64,000 nt of DNA from Lycocorax pyrrhopterus obiensis (Eukaryota > Chordata > Aves > Passeriformes > Paradisaeidae). Each line of letters opens with the position of its first letter. The stretch's first letter is position 1. The translations under genes and the position numbers were made by a program. The stretch lies in the NCBI GenBank assembly GCA_014706295.1, contig JACSVZ010000039.1, forward strand, positions 1,426,001-1,490,000, in the 5' to 3' direction. The notes under the pieces were generated by a model. The model had not been told where the DNA came from and made no database searches. It saw only the letters and a program-made list of their open reading frames with translations. This document shows positions 1 to 12,000 of the stretch, piece by piece.

Positions 1-1470
1 CACATCAAAATTTCTAAGAAATTCCTGGTTACCTGCAATATTACTATCACATACCTATACCAGAAATGGACAATATTATTGAAAGTATAAATATGAATTT
101 AAATGTTTATTTTTGTATTTAAATCTGTCACTGTTTCAGTGTGTCCAGATTAAATAGCAAAGAAAATTGCAGAGCTGGAGTGCAATGTTCTTAATGTGTT
201 TAACACTTGTCTAAGAAACAAGCAGACAGGAGAGTGTTAGTAAATGTTTATGCATTTCTGAAATGCCTTCTGCATCACATACTATGTACTCAGACTATGA
301 ATGTACATAGCAACAGTACTGATTAAAAACAACCCATTTAATTACTGTGATATATGGAAGCACACACTCTAAATGCAATTTGTTGGTGTATTTTACATGT
401 AAATGATCTTAGGATCATTCTTAGGAGAATCATGGTTAGAATAGTTAGAATAAGGAGTTAAGGATAAGAACAAAATCCTGCTGCCCTTGGAGTCGATTAA
501 TTGTTTACTCTTGCCAGCTCTGAGTCTTATTTCACACAAAGAAATTAAACAAAGCTGGTCAGCTGAGAGGAAGGGGAGATACTCCTCTTGGCAGCATCTA
601 GGTCTGTGAGGAAGAGTGTATGAGATTCTTGCAGACCTGAGAGACCCCTTGCTTTCAAAGTCTCCACTCATGTAAATCCACTTGTAGCTTTACACCAAAT
701 TATTTAAACATTTAAAAATAATATTTCTGAGTGATTTAACTTTTACATAGAATAATGCATATTTTCTTCCAGCCTCATTCTTTTGCATTAATTGATTTTA
801 ACTATACACATAAAATCTTGGTTATCCTATGATGAAAAAATCCACAGTATATTGTAAAAAAATACCGTTGTAGTGCACAAGTGATAAAAATACCTCATTT
901 GCATTAATTCATTTCCTGTGGAAGGATATTTCTTTCTAACCCCATCTAAGACGTCCATTCTTCTGAAACTATTTTTCACACCACATTTATAGTCGTGCTC
1001 TTGGTGTGTTCATTCAGGGAATTAAAATTTTAAAAACATATTATTTTTTAGGAATATTGCTTTTCCATATCAGATCTGGATAGGAAGAAATTCAATTCCC
1101 CATGCCAAAATGATGCCAAAAGAGAACATCCATCTCAACAGCTGGGCAAGGGGGTTTAACAGGTCAAGAGTTTTATCAGCAGAGGAGATGTTGCTTTTGG
1201 AAAGTGCATTTTATCAATACCAGACAGCTGAAACTGTGCCGTGTCCCAAAGAGGAGCTGGCTCACTTCCAAAGTGTCTGGAAATGTCAGCGCATGTCTTC
1301 TGGTTATCACTTTCTTTTCAGCGTTTGGGTTCTCATGTAGATGACAGGTCTATTGCAGAAATGAAGCTCAGGAGACACAAGTCCTCCTGCCGACAGGTCC
1401 TTGATCTCCCAGTCCTGTGGAAAGTGCCCAGGAGCGGTCCTCTGATAAAATATTAATCTCCGCTGTTGGT
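1..1470. other. Upstream AT-rich DNA, no gene recognised
   Basis: This is AT-rich sequence before the CpG island. Open frames on both strands are short, lack family motifs and look like chance. I see no exon, repeat family or RNA gene here. Confidence 0.6.
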
Positions 1471-3850
1471 CACTTCCACCCCGGCTGGAACCCCTCCCAT
1501 GACTCTGCCAGTCACGTCGGGCACGGGGCCGAACGGGACCCAGTGTGGCCCCGGAACCTCCCCGGCCGCTCACGAGCGGGGCTCCCAAGCTCTGCGGTGA
1601 GGCTTGGCTCCATCCCTCCCTCTCCCCGCCCTTCCCGGCCCTGTTTTCTACCTTGTCCCCACAGCGGCGGCCCCGGGGGCCCAGCGGCAGCCTCGGCAGG
1701 CGGAGACACAGACGGACGGTCGGTCTGTCGGCCCCCGCTCCTGCCCACCGCCGCCACCGGGGGGCGCTCCGGCACCGCGGATGGCCCCGGTGCGGCGGGG
1801 CCGCTGCGCTGGGGCTCCGGGACGAGCGGGGCCGCGGCTATGAGAAACCCGCAGCTTTCCCCCCTCCCTGTTTACCCCCGCTCCTCGCCCATCTCTGTTC
1901 CGCGTCCCGAGTTCGCGCACCCGCTCCGAGGGGACGGTGACATTCCGTATTTCAGCCCGAAGCGGTCCCGGAGGAGTTTGTCCGCGAGCGTTCCCGGGGA
2001 TGCCGTTCCCCACGGGTGTGGGAGCAGCCCCGCTGCTGGCGCGGGGCCCCTGGGATGCCCTCTTTGGGCCCCACTGGACGACCTGCGCCCTCGGGCAGGG
2101 AAGGGCCCGGGTGTTTCGCCGTGTCCCTCTCTGGCACGGCGCGCTGCAGAGGCCGAGAAACGCCGAGTGACCCGGGCAGGCTCCCGAGAGTTAGTGATGG
2201 GAGACCCTCGCGGAGCCTGTCACCCAACGGACTGTCCGATTTTGGAAGCTGCAGTTCCTTTGGAAAGCACAGAATTTCAGACATGGGCTATGGGCGCGGA
2301 TTTTCCGCGGGGTCCGAGGGAGGGTCGGTGCTGCCGTGCGCCCCGTCCCTCGGCCCGGGGAGTCGTACTCGCCCCGCCACAGGCTGCTCCCCGCACCCGC
2401 AGCGCTTTGTGCTCGAAGTAAAACACCCATGTGGCGGAGGGCTGTCGGGGGGAGCGTGTGTTTAATGTACGTTTGATGTATGTATGGCTGCATAGCGTTG
2501 AGGCCAGACACACCTGAACTGTGTCACGATGATTATATTACCATCGCCCTCCAGGCTCCCGGCCGCGCCACCGAGAGTGGCCCGCGTTTCTCTGCAAGAC
2601 TGTGCAGGCGATCAGCCCAGCCTCGGCAGGGCGAGCGGGTCCCCCGCGGGGGCGACGGGGCCTGCGTGGAACCCCCCGCCCGGGGACACCCTCCGCGCCG
2701 CCGTCCCTCGAAGCCTGCCCAGAGACTCAATTTTTCCACTGCCCTCCCGTGTCCTCCCCGTTTGGGAAGCCTAGGGGAGGGAGGGAGGGAGGGAGGGGGC
2801 GGCGGGCCGGGCCCCTGCCTCCGGGCGCGCTGCCGCCGCGGCTCCCGTCTCATGCCGCAGGAATGCGCGGAGGTATGCGCCAGTTTCCAGAAGTGGATCC
2901 CCTTCCTTGCTGGAGCACAGCAGCGCATATATCACCCAGTGGCAGCAGTCCACCTTCCCTGCAGTTTCGTAACGGCTTACGAGGGTAAATTGAGAGTTGG
3001 GAACAGCCCTCTATTAAGTAGCAGATTGAGAAGAGGCTCTTCCCACTTGGAGAAGGCAAGTCTTCCGAGACAGACCCCTCGCATCGGGAGCTACAGTAAT
3101 CGAGACGCCTCCTCTGCTCTCAGCTGTTGCCGCTGCTGCTGCTCCTCCTTCGCCGCTGCTGCTACTTGCTGCTCCCTCCACAAGGTGCCCCCGGAGCTTC
3201 ATCCTTTATCCTCCTCCCTTTATCCAGGTCCGACGGCTGCGGCTCCTGCCGCTGCGGGCACCGCCGGAGTCATCGCCGGAGGAGCTGTCCCGTCACCGAC
3301 CCCGGCACCGTGCGGCCGCCCCGGAAGGTCTGTGTGTGCCCGCGCAGGAGCGGGGGTCCCCTGCCCGCCCCGCCGCCGGCCCCCGTGTTCCGCTCTGTCC
3401 GCACGCAGCACGCACTGAGCCCCTTCCAATGCACCTTAGGCTGGGGTAGCAGCGCCGGGCTGGAAGCCGACACGGGATTAGGAAGGAGCGTGTGTGCGCG
3501 CGTTGGGCATGTCAGAGCCGGCTGCAGGCGTGCGGCCGGGCGGGCGGAGAGGTGCGGGGCAGAGCGCCCCGGGGCTACTGGCTGTCAGCCCGGGGAAAGG
3601 CCAAGGGGGAGCCCGGCGGGATGCCGGCCCCGAGCGCTGCTGGCGGACGGGTGCTTGGGCAGAAACGCGGGGAGGGGCGGTGATGTCCCGGAGACGGAGG
3701 CTCCCGGCGGCCGGAGGCTCCAGGCGGAACCCGCTGTCAGCGCCCAGCGCGCCTGCAGGCACTGTACCGCTGCGGCTTTGGCAGGAGCTCTCGCTTCCCT
3801 CCCTTGTGTGTGCAGCTGCCGGTGATGCTTTCTTCTGCTTCCAGTTTCTT
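1470..3850 (+). promoter_or_regulatory. CpG island, presumed COL12A1 promoter and non-coding exon 1
   Basis: Base composition changes sharply near 1470 to GC-rich, CpG-dense DNA and returns to AT-rich near 3850. It lies 2.1 kb upstream of the exon holding the start codon, where a vertebrate gene would have its promoter and a non-coding first exon. I could not fix the transcription start or exon 1. Possible cues are a TATA-like CATATATC at 2926-2933 and donor-like sites after 2871 (GAG|gtatgc) and 3327 (AAG|gtctgt). A G-rich tract lies at 2774-2815 and CTG/GCT-rich low-complexity sequence at 3122-3180. Long open frames here reflect a shortage of stop codons in GC-rich DNA. Confidence 0.75.
2774..2815 (+). 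repeat. (GGGA)n tract, G-quadruplex candidate
   Basis: Six or more runs of three G separated by single A residues are followed by GGGGGCGGCGGGCCGGG. The spacing fits the pattern for an intramolecular G-quadruplex on the + strand. It lies inside the CpG island, close to the presumed promoter. Confidence 0.7.
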
Positions 3851-5926
3851 ATGTCTTTGATAAGAAAGTGGGCTTTTCCTGCGGTTTTTTTCTTTTTCTG
3901 TTTACGTTAGTTTTTTCTTCTTGAAAGTGGTAAATGTCGTGCACTGTGTGGTTTAGAAATGCTTTGGCTACGCTTTTGTAAGTTGAATTAGTGCGAGATA
4001 GGACTGGCACTGTGAAAGCTCGGGTTGGACTTTTTCTATGTGGTCTCTAAAGATCAATGAGAAAACCTTTAGTCCTGACACGAGGTCTGTTGTGTCCCTG
4101 CTGAGCCAGTGAGAGGAATTTCCTCTGCCAGCTCCAGGCTTTCTTTCACGCACCTAAGTTTGCGAGAAGGAAACAGTGTTTCTAGGTTAGCAAATGAATG
4201 CTTTGGCTGAGATGGTGTATTTAATGAAACAAAAACGTGTATCAGAAATGGTAGACCTGCAGCAGTGGCAAACTCCTAGATGAGTGTGAGATGATTAATT
4301 TCTGTTGCTCTTCAAAAGGATCAAAAGATGGCAGTCAAAGCTCACACGAGACTTCCAGGACAAAACGTCCTTTCACGTTGAATTTAGGCGATCCTTAAAC
4401 TCACTGCAGGATGCTGTAGATCTGCCCAGGGGCAGCCGTTTCCCATGCAGAGTAGTGATACGATTTTGGAGCTTTCAGAGCATTTTAATACTAACCTTGG
4501 CTTTTCTTGTGTTAGTGTCAGGGAGTCATTATGGTCAATACTACTCTTCTGTTTAGCCACTGGAACTGCCGTTAGACTGAAACCTTTGCTTAGATTTTCA
4601 TTGAGCTCTTGGTTATTTTCATGTGCAGTAAAGGCATTTGGCTAAGACAAGTATATACAGCTGCTCAAATGAAGCCTGTTAAGCTCAGTGTCACTAACTG
4701 GGAAGTTCCTGGATCTCCATAGCGTCTTCCCACTAAATGTGCCTCACTGGGTAGTTCTTTAGATGGCAGAAAAATATTGTTTTCCCTTTCAGTTGTTTCT
4801 GTGGACTACTGATTTATGTATTTTTCTTTTGTTTTGCTCTTGGCACCTTCCTGATAAAATCTGTTGCCTAATTGCTTTTGGAATTCTCTTTCCCCCAGCC
4901 TAATTATGATATATGGTGCATTTATGACTTTATTCATACAAATTGCCACTCTCCTATTTCTTGAGATAGAAAATCCAAAATTTTAGAAACACTTGCATGC
5001 ATGTGTAGGTTCATACTAGACTTTCCTTAGACAAGGAAATAATTTGGAAGTTTTGCTGGAGTAATTGGCAGTAATTTTACATGACCTAGAGCACATAGTT
5101 ATGAAAGTATGGCTGCTTGCAATTAAGAACCGCTAACTTGGCCTAATCCCACCTATTTTGCTAGACAACCTGCAGTGATTGTGAGACTCTTATGCCTGTC
5201 AGCTTTATATAGTGTATTTTAAATCTATTTTCTCTCAGGACATGTAAATGAATTATCAGATGTTGAAACATCATGGCTAGACAGACGTGTCAAATTTCAG
5301 TTGTGTTACACACACTTCTGTATAACCTATTTCAGACTTTCAAGAAATGAAGAATAGCACATTTGTAGGCAGAACCCCTCAAAAAAGTTTTATTACAGTT
5401 TCCAAACTGCCTTGAGACCAGTAAAACAAAGCTAACTAAGTGGTTCAACAGTTATGAAAAAGGAGCCGATTAAAATCCCCAGCTGAAAGAGACATTTAGT
5501 TGATCCAAGGCAGGAATGACCTCTGAATTAGCTATCATCACATTCAGCGATGAAGTCATGGAGCTCCCTTCTGGCTCCTGCCTGTGCGGAGGCACAGATC
5601 TTCACTGCGCTTCCCTGATCAAATTAACCCTAACTAGGTTAAAGCTTCATGTGCTTACTGTGATTGGAAAGGGTTCAGCAACAAAAGGCACATTATTGCA
5701 AGACGAGACTGTCCAGTTAGTCATACAGATCTTTCGTCGTCTTGGACAGTTTTCAAGTCTAGAGGTTTCAACCTGGTCCCGTGGGTGGGGGCTGGGGATA
5801 AGGGAACAAAGTGAAATCCATGGTTCGTCTTTTTTATGTTTCATGAATACGCCCACGCAATCCTTTAATCCACATGTATCATTTCCTTCTCCTTTCTCCC
5901 CCTTCCCCCCTTCCCCATCATTGCAG
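3851..5926 (+). other. Presumed intron 1
   Basis: AT-rich DNA between the CpG island and the start-codon exon. It ends in a long polypyrimidine tract and TTGCAG at 5926. No coding exon or repeat family was recognised. Confidence 0.6.
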
Positions 5927-5961
5927 ATTCATTCATGTTGTTGTGATCTGAAAGGGCAGAA
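5927..5961 (+). other. 5' leader part of exon 2
   Basis: A C/T-rich tract and CAG acceptor precede 5927, leaving 35 nt of leader before the start codon. The leader contains a minimal upstream ORF at 5935-5946. The start codon context has a G at -3. Confidence 0.8.
5935..5946 (+). promoter_or_regulatory. Minimal upstream ORF (Met-Leu-Leu-stop)
   Basis: ATG TTG TTG TGA lies in the leader and ends 15 nt before the main ATG at 5962, in the same frame. If the transcript starts upstream in the CpG island, every mRNA using this exon carries it. Its effect on translation is inference. Confidence 0.6.
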
Positions 5962-6034
5962 ATGAAGACAGCGCTGTGCTCGGCAGTCGCTGCTCTGTGT
6001 GCAGCCGCCCTCCTCTCCTCCATCGAGGCTGAAG
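5962..6034 (+). CDS. COL12A1: COL12A1 exon 2: start codon and signal peptide (residues 1-24)
   Basis: It encodes a short Met-Lys start, an Ala/Leu/Cys-rich hydrophobic core and Ile-Glu-Ala, where signal peptidase would probably cut after Ala23. This directs the chain into the secretory pathway. The donor is GAAG|gtaacc, phase 1. Because the exon ends in phase 1 it can join in frame to exon 3 (long form) or to exon 18 at 45595 (short form). The start agrees with the N-terminus of the chicken protein as I remember it. Confidence 0.93.
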
Positions 6035-9000
6035 GTAACCTTCCCCTCCCTGCCCCCTTGCCCCAGTGCCCCGCTGACCAGCAAATCTCCCAATCAGCCT
6101 TGAGCTACTGGCTCTCTCCCTCTCTGTTTTTGAGTGTGAATACTTCACCTGCTCTCTTTCTCTCCTTCAGAGAAACGCCTCTCCTTCCTTGCCCAGCTCC
6201 TTCTGTGTTCTGTTTCTCCCGGCTAGCGAGCCGGACCGTAGCTCCCTCTTTCTGTCTCTCTGGTGTGCTGTCCACACCACTCCACAGACAGGACGTGGGC
6301 CAGCTGGTGTGGCCATCTGGGCGCAGCGCCCTGAGGAGCCCGTTGCCACTGGCAGGCAGCCCGGCGTGGCCAGGGCCATGGCGCTGTCCCCAGGGTGGAC
6401 CAAGAAGGTCTGGTCTCTGGCCTCTTTTAGTAATGTTGAGAGAGGAAACGGAAAACGTACTACCCAACAACCCGCAACTTTGAAATAAAATGCTCCAACA
6501 GAGTCTGGCTCTCTGCGCCTGTGTGTTTTGTCCAGCCGGACGCCTCGCCTCTGCCCCACCGGCCTGCCGGTGCATCGGCCTCCCCTGCTCGGCGGGGCGA
6601 CCCCCGGCTGAGCCTTGGGGTGGCCGGACCCTCCCCCAGGGACACCTCAAACTTCTGTGGCGGGCCTGACCTAGGAACATGCCTGGGAAGATGCTGCCAG
6701 TGCTGTGGCATGAGTCCTGGGCACCACTGAAGGGAAGGCTGGGCTAGGCCTTGCTGTGGTGGCCGGGGCTGAAAGGCTCTGGCACACACGTGGTACTGCC
6801 ACCTCCGAAAAGAGTTCCCTTCTCCTTCTCCTCCTCAGCCCTCAGCCCAGTCTCTCTGGAGGCTGAGGCCCCTGTCAGCCCTGGCAGCATCCTCCCTCCA
6901 GCTGAAGATGTGGGGAGACCCATCTTCACTGCCACACTTGCCACAGCGTGGCTCAAAATGGCCTGGCCCTGCATTTGCTCCCCAGTGGATTAACAGCAAC
7001 GGTGTCCTGTGCCCTCAGTGTGAGCTGCTTGGCTTTTTGGTCATACTCATGGCATTTCTGACAGCAGTGGCTGCCAGGGGAAAGAGAGATGCTGAACATC
7101 CTGCACTGAAATGACTTGATCTGACCTCTGGGACCTGACCCCATCGTAGGTGTGAACTCCCCTGGATTTACTGGAAAAAAACAGAAGCCAGCATCTGATA
7201 ATTCATTTTTCCCCCCTTCCTTCTCTTTCTGTCTTGAACTGAAACAAATTCCTTGATCATGGCCTGCTGCAAGCTCCCTTGTCTGGACCTGGTCACTTTG
7301 GCTGATGACTACTAAAAGCATGGGGTGTCAGAGATGCCTCTGCAGTGTTTGCCCCCCAAGCAGTAGTGCTTGCCTGGGGCATGCAGATGTAAAATACACT
7401 GGCTTTCTTGAAAAAGATGGCATTTTTGCCAGTAATGCAACATCTGGTCACCCTAGGAGAGAATCAGTCCTCTGCCTTCCTCCCGTGCTGCGTTGTTGTT
7501 GGCAAAGGAACCGACAAAGGTCATTTGAAGTCATTTCAGAGTTGCATTTGAAACGCAGGACTGCTGTGCCAGAGAAAGCAGAGAAAGTGTACCGTTTTGA
7601 TGGAGGAAGGGAGTGGATGTGTTTGCGTTCTTCCCCATCTTAGAAGGGAGCTCACTTGGAGCTGGAGTAATATTGCTGTTGTCCTGCATTACTAATTATG
7701 TGTATGGAGTATGTTATTTCGGAATGTAAGTGAAGGTGTTTTATTTAGCTACAGTGTAGACTAAACCAGTCATAGCTTCAGTGCTGTTAAAGCAAGCTAC
7801 AAAAATGTATTTGGAGCAGTTGTAACAGCAAAACTTGACACATAGCTGGATGACCTTGATTAGATGTTGGAGGATGCACTATTGCCAAGCAAAAGAGTGG
7901 ACAAAGCCTGATCTTGAGAGTAGTAGAGGGCTCTTGGACAGGACTTACATTACTCTGCACTCAGAAATGTTTGACAAATAAAATATCTAATGTACAGTGA
8001 CCATGTTTCTATGAGAAAATTCTCCTAGCTCCAGTGTTTTGAAGTAAGACAGGGAAGTGAGGGGTGAAAAACTGTGGTGCTGAAAATGGAGTGAGAAATA
8101 GTGGTGCTGAAAATGAAAGTTCAAAACTAGGAGTACCTTAGGACTTGCTCTGATGGGAACTGCTTTTGTAGAGATTTTTACAGTGGGATTTTTGTATGCA
8201 CTATACTGGTCATTCTTCTGCACTTTGCATAATTTTGTAAATTGCATCTTATTTACTTTAGCAAATTATTTACTTTATTTACTTTATTCTTGTATCATTG
8301 CAACTTAAATTCTGTCTGCTGAACTGACTTTCTGCTGTGAAAGTTTGTCCCTTAGTCTTATTTTTCCAAATTTCCGATCACTTTATGGCAAAGCTATCCT
8401 CCCCCACCAGTCAGTCAGTCCTGTGTCTCTTTTCTTGGTTCTTTTTGAGTCTCCCTGTGTCATTCACAAGACATGCAGTTTGAATTTTCTTTTCCAAAGG
8501 TGTGGGTAGACACTTGGTGGGATGAAAAAGTGAGAGGAGAATAAGGGAGAGGGCCATTTAATGTGATGAAGATTCTTGATATGAGGTGGGAAGATGGGGT
8601 GAGAGCAGAGGAAAGAAAAAGCTTAGTTTTATTTTCTGCCTCCTTTAGATTTTATTTTTCAGTCTCCCCTGGGAGTAGATCTGGTGTTTATCCAATGCTG
8701 CTGTCCATAGATTCCTGAATCTTCCAGTATGAAACAGATTCTTCATCAGCATCACAGCTGCTCTGAAGTCCTTTGTGAGAGCTGTGCTCTGCTGCTCTTG
8801 GCAAGGCAGTGAGCAGCAGTAATGGTGTTAGAGCTTTTCTACAGAGGTACAGCAGAACTACAGGAGTTTCTAGTTGGGCAGACACTTCAGGAGGAGAGGG
8901 GGTAAAACCCATGTATAGTCTAAATGCATTCATGCCATTTCACTGGGGAAGTTTGTTTACCGTGGTCAAGGAAGCAGATCTGTTTTCATGCTCAGCATTT

Positions 9001-12000
9001 TTGCTATTTCCTTTTACAGGGAATTTCTTCTGGTTTTATTTTGCAATCCTTCTGATATCTCTGTCTCGCAGCTTAAACTTCTTGTGTGTGATTCTATATT
9101 TTATACTTTAAGTTGTTTTGTGCATTTTTAGTCCAGTACAGCAATACTCCAGTGCATTCCATGTCTGTCCATATGTTAGAATTTCTTTCTGTTACAGTAT
9201 TTTTTTCATCTGTGATGAAAAAATCCGAGGGGTTTTATTTTAGTCATAGTTCTGCCAAGTATATTGATGTGTGAAGAATCTGTTAATTATAACCTCAAGT
9301 TACTGCTGTGATGTTGTCATGGCTTCTGTAGCACGTCATGTTTCTTAATACAGAGGGATTTTCAAAGGCACAGGAAAGAATTGAGGAAATCATTGGTTTT
9401 GTGTAACCTAACTGAGCTTCTGAAGGTGCTGACTTTTCAGTTTTTCAGGAACTAGTTCAGACCTAGAAAAGTCTGTTTTCTAGGCTGGAGGGAGGGAAGG
9501 AGGGCATTACTGATCCAAGTGTGGAACCTTTCTGTTGTGCATGAAAAGGTTTGTCTGGTGAAAAATCCAGTAGAGTAAGTGACAAATAATTGCAGCACAG
9601 CAGTTGCAGAGGATTAGAATTTTTGGCTTGTAATAAAACTGTGTTGAGTATGCTAATTTTCATTGACTGAATGATTTAGAGGTGATCTGGGATAGCTGAA
9701 ACTTTTGAAGTTTTGGAACTTTTTGGTAGGACCATTATTTTATTATCTTTTGATGGCGATGTCTTTTGAGGAACAAGCTGTTGATTGCAAAGTTTCTAAA
9801 TAGAGAGCCATGTTGATTGATATGTGAAATTGAAATTTTTATATACCTGAGGGTGACTATACATCCCTGTTTTTCCTGCTGCTAATTAGAAGCAAAGTAT
9901 ACATGCATGTGTAAGTGTATATATGCATGCACATAGATATATATGCACAAACATGTATAAAATTTGGTAAATATTCATACATATAGTGTGTGTATATATA
10001 TGCAGTTATGTTGAGATACGTAGTATAGGTATATAGATTTAAATGATTTTTTTTTCAAAGTACTTTTATGAGCTATGCATCTTTTCTTTTGAAGCAATTT
10101 CATATACATGTATAAAATTAAAAAAAAATGTAAAGAAAAGATACAGATGGCAATGTTTCTGTGTTGCGAGTGGCAATGAATATCTAACAAGTCTGCGAAG
10201 CTGCTCTTTTGAGAAGCTGCTCTTTACTACATTTCTAGGCCATTGTTTTCCCCAGTCACATTGGCAATGCAGACTTCAGAGGAGCTTGACTGGGGTCATG
10301 ATCTAGTTGTGCAAAATTCATGTCATTCCTGAAAAAAAATAGTAAACAAAGAGTTTTGGCACCTTCCGGCCTCAGCAGGGCTTATTGCTGGGATGGTAAA
10401 GCTGAGCTCACTCTTCAGCTTCTGTAGACTGCATGTTATTTTAACATGGGCTAACATGTTATTTACATGCTAATTATAGTGTGTCCTTTCCAGTGATGAA
10501 ATTACAAAATATGTTTCACATAGGGATTGTGGATGGCAGTTACCTCCAAGTTATATCACTTTTAAATCTGGTTCTAGATATAAATTACTTGATATTCCAG
10601 TTATATATTATTTCTGTCTTGTTAAGGTATTCATTGGGATTTTCTAGCAGTCACATTGTGTTATCTGCAAAAAGCTGTGGACTTTTTTATATTACTTGTG
10701 AAGTAATACAAGCTAATATAAGACCTGCATAGCATGAGAAAGATGCTTTGCTCTCTATTTTTTTGTTTCAGAAATTATACCCTTATTACATGTGGATATA
10801 ACACAAGAACTGGCAATGATTTAAATATATTAGGCCTGATTTTTTTCTTTTGTTTTTCTTTTGTGGTGCATAATATAGAAGATCCAGTTAAGGAAATTAT
10901 CATATCACAGTTCTAACAGTGGCCAAAATTAATGCTGTGGAAACAAGATTGTTGTACAGCAAGATATTTTTTTAATACTCTGGAAAACTATAGGGAAGCT
11001 GTGCATTTCTGTGCATCAACAGTTGGATCACTGTATGAAGGCAATACTACAACACTATGACATGTTATGATCATGATTCTGTACCTTGACAAGTCAATGA
11101 GAGGTTTGGCATGGATTTTGATGGACAAAGGATCAGCAGTGTCACCACACTGTAAGAATAGGTGCAACTTCACTGCTGCAAGCAGCCTGACATCAAGGCT
11201 GCTTGCTGGAGTTAAGATGCACTCACATGTAAGATTTTGTTGAGTGAAGTTTCAAGGTTTGTCCCTTAAAAAGGGGCAAACTCCTACTACAACAAGGGGC
11301 ATTTTTTTTTCCTAGAACTTTGGTTTGATTCAATATTGCAGATGTATTATTTTTCCACTGGTGAATTCCCTTCTGGGAGAAGAATTTTGATGAAATGGAG
11401 TTACAGTTGCCCTATTTTATTATCACAATAAGGTTTTTATCATCTAAACATTTTGCTGTACTTCAGATCAGCTTACTACTCTCAGTCATATGACCATGGT
11501 TTGGTCTTCACCCCACAGCTGGTTTCACTTGGGTGAAATCTGAGCCCTGTGAAGGTCCGTGGATGTTTTGGAGATTCTGTTTGAGTATTGAAAGCTCACA
11601 GGCCATCTGGAAGACATTTTGATGACATTGGATCCAAACTGCTTTTTTTTTCACTCAAGCAAGATTCCTTTTTGGATTTCAATGGGAGAAGTATTCAGTG
11701 CTTGAGTTTGATAAGCCAGCCGTAGGCTGAGAATGAATGGATTTAAAGTTCAGCAATTAAGATGGGGGATAGGTCTCAGAAATAACTACAATGATAAAGG
11801 CGGTGAAGTTTTGGAGTAATTTCTGTGGGGAGCTGGCAGTCTTAGCAATAGTGAAGGTCTTTAAGAATAATCTGAGAAAACATGTCAGGAATGACATAGG
11901 GTGGCCAATCTTGTCTTGACCATGGGATGGACGAGGGGATTTTCGAGTTCCCCTGCAATGCCATTGTTCTGTGATCACCTGGATGAATGGATACGTCACT

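Noticed and set aside
1417..3825. Several long open frames on both strands in the CpG island (up to 334 codons)
   Set aside because: They are Pro/Ala/Gly/Arg-rich, overlap each other in all frames, show no domain and are explained by the lack of stop codons in GC-rich DNA.
5516..5965. 149-codon open frame overlapping the start of exon 2
   Set aside because: It runs through the polypyrimidine tract and splice acceptor, has no family similarity, and conflicts with the recognised signal peptide frame.
5962..6483. Reading through the exon 2 donor as a 173-codon protein
   Set aside because: The frame after 6034 is intronic and the donor GAAG|gtaacc joins correctly to exon 3.
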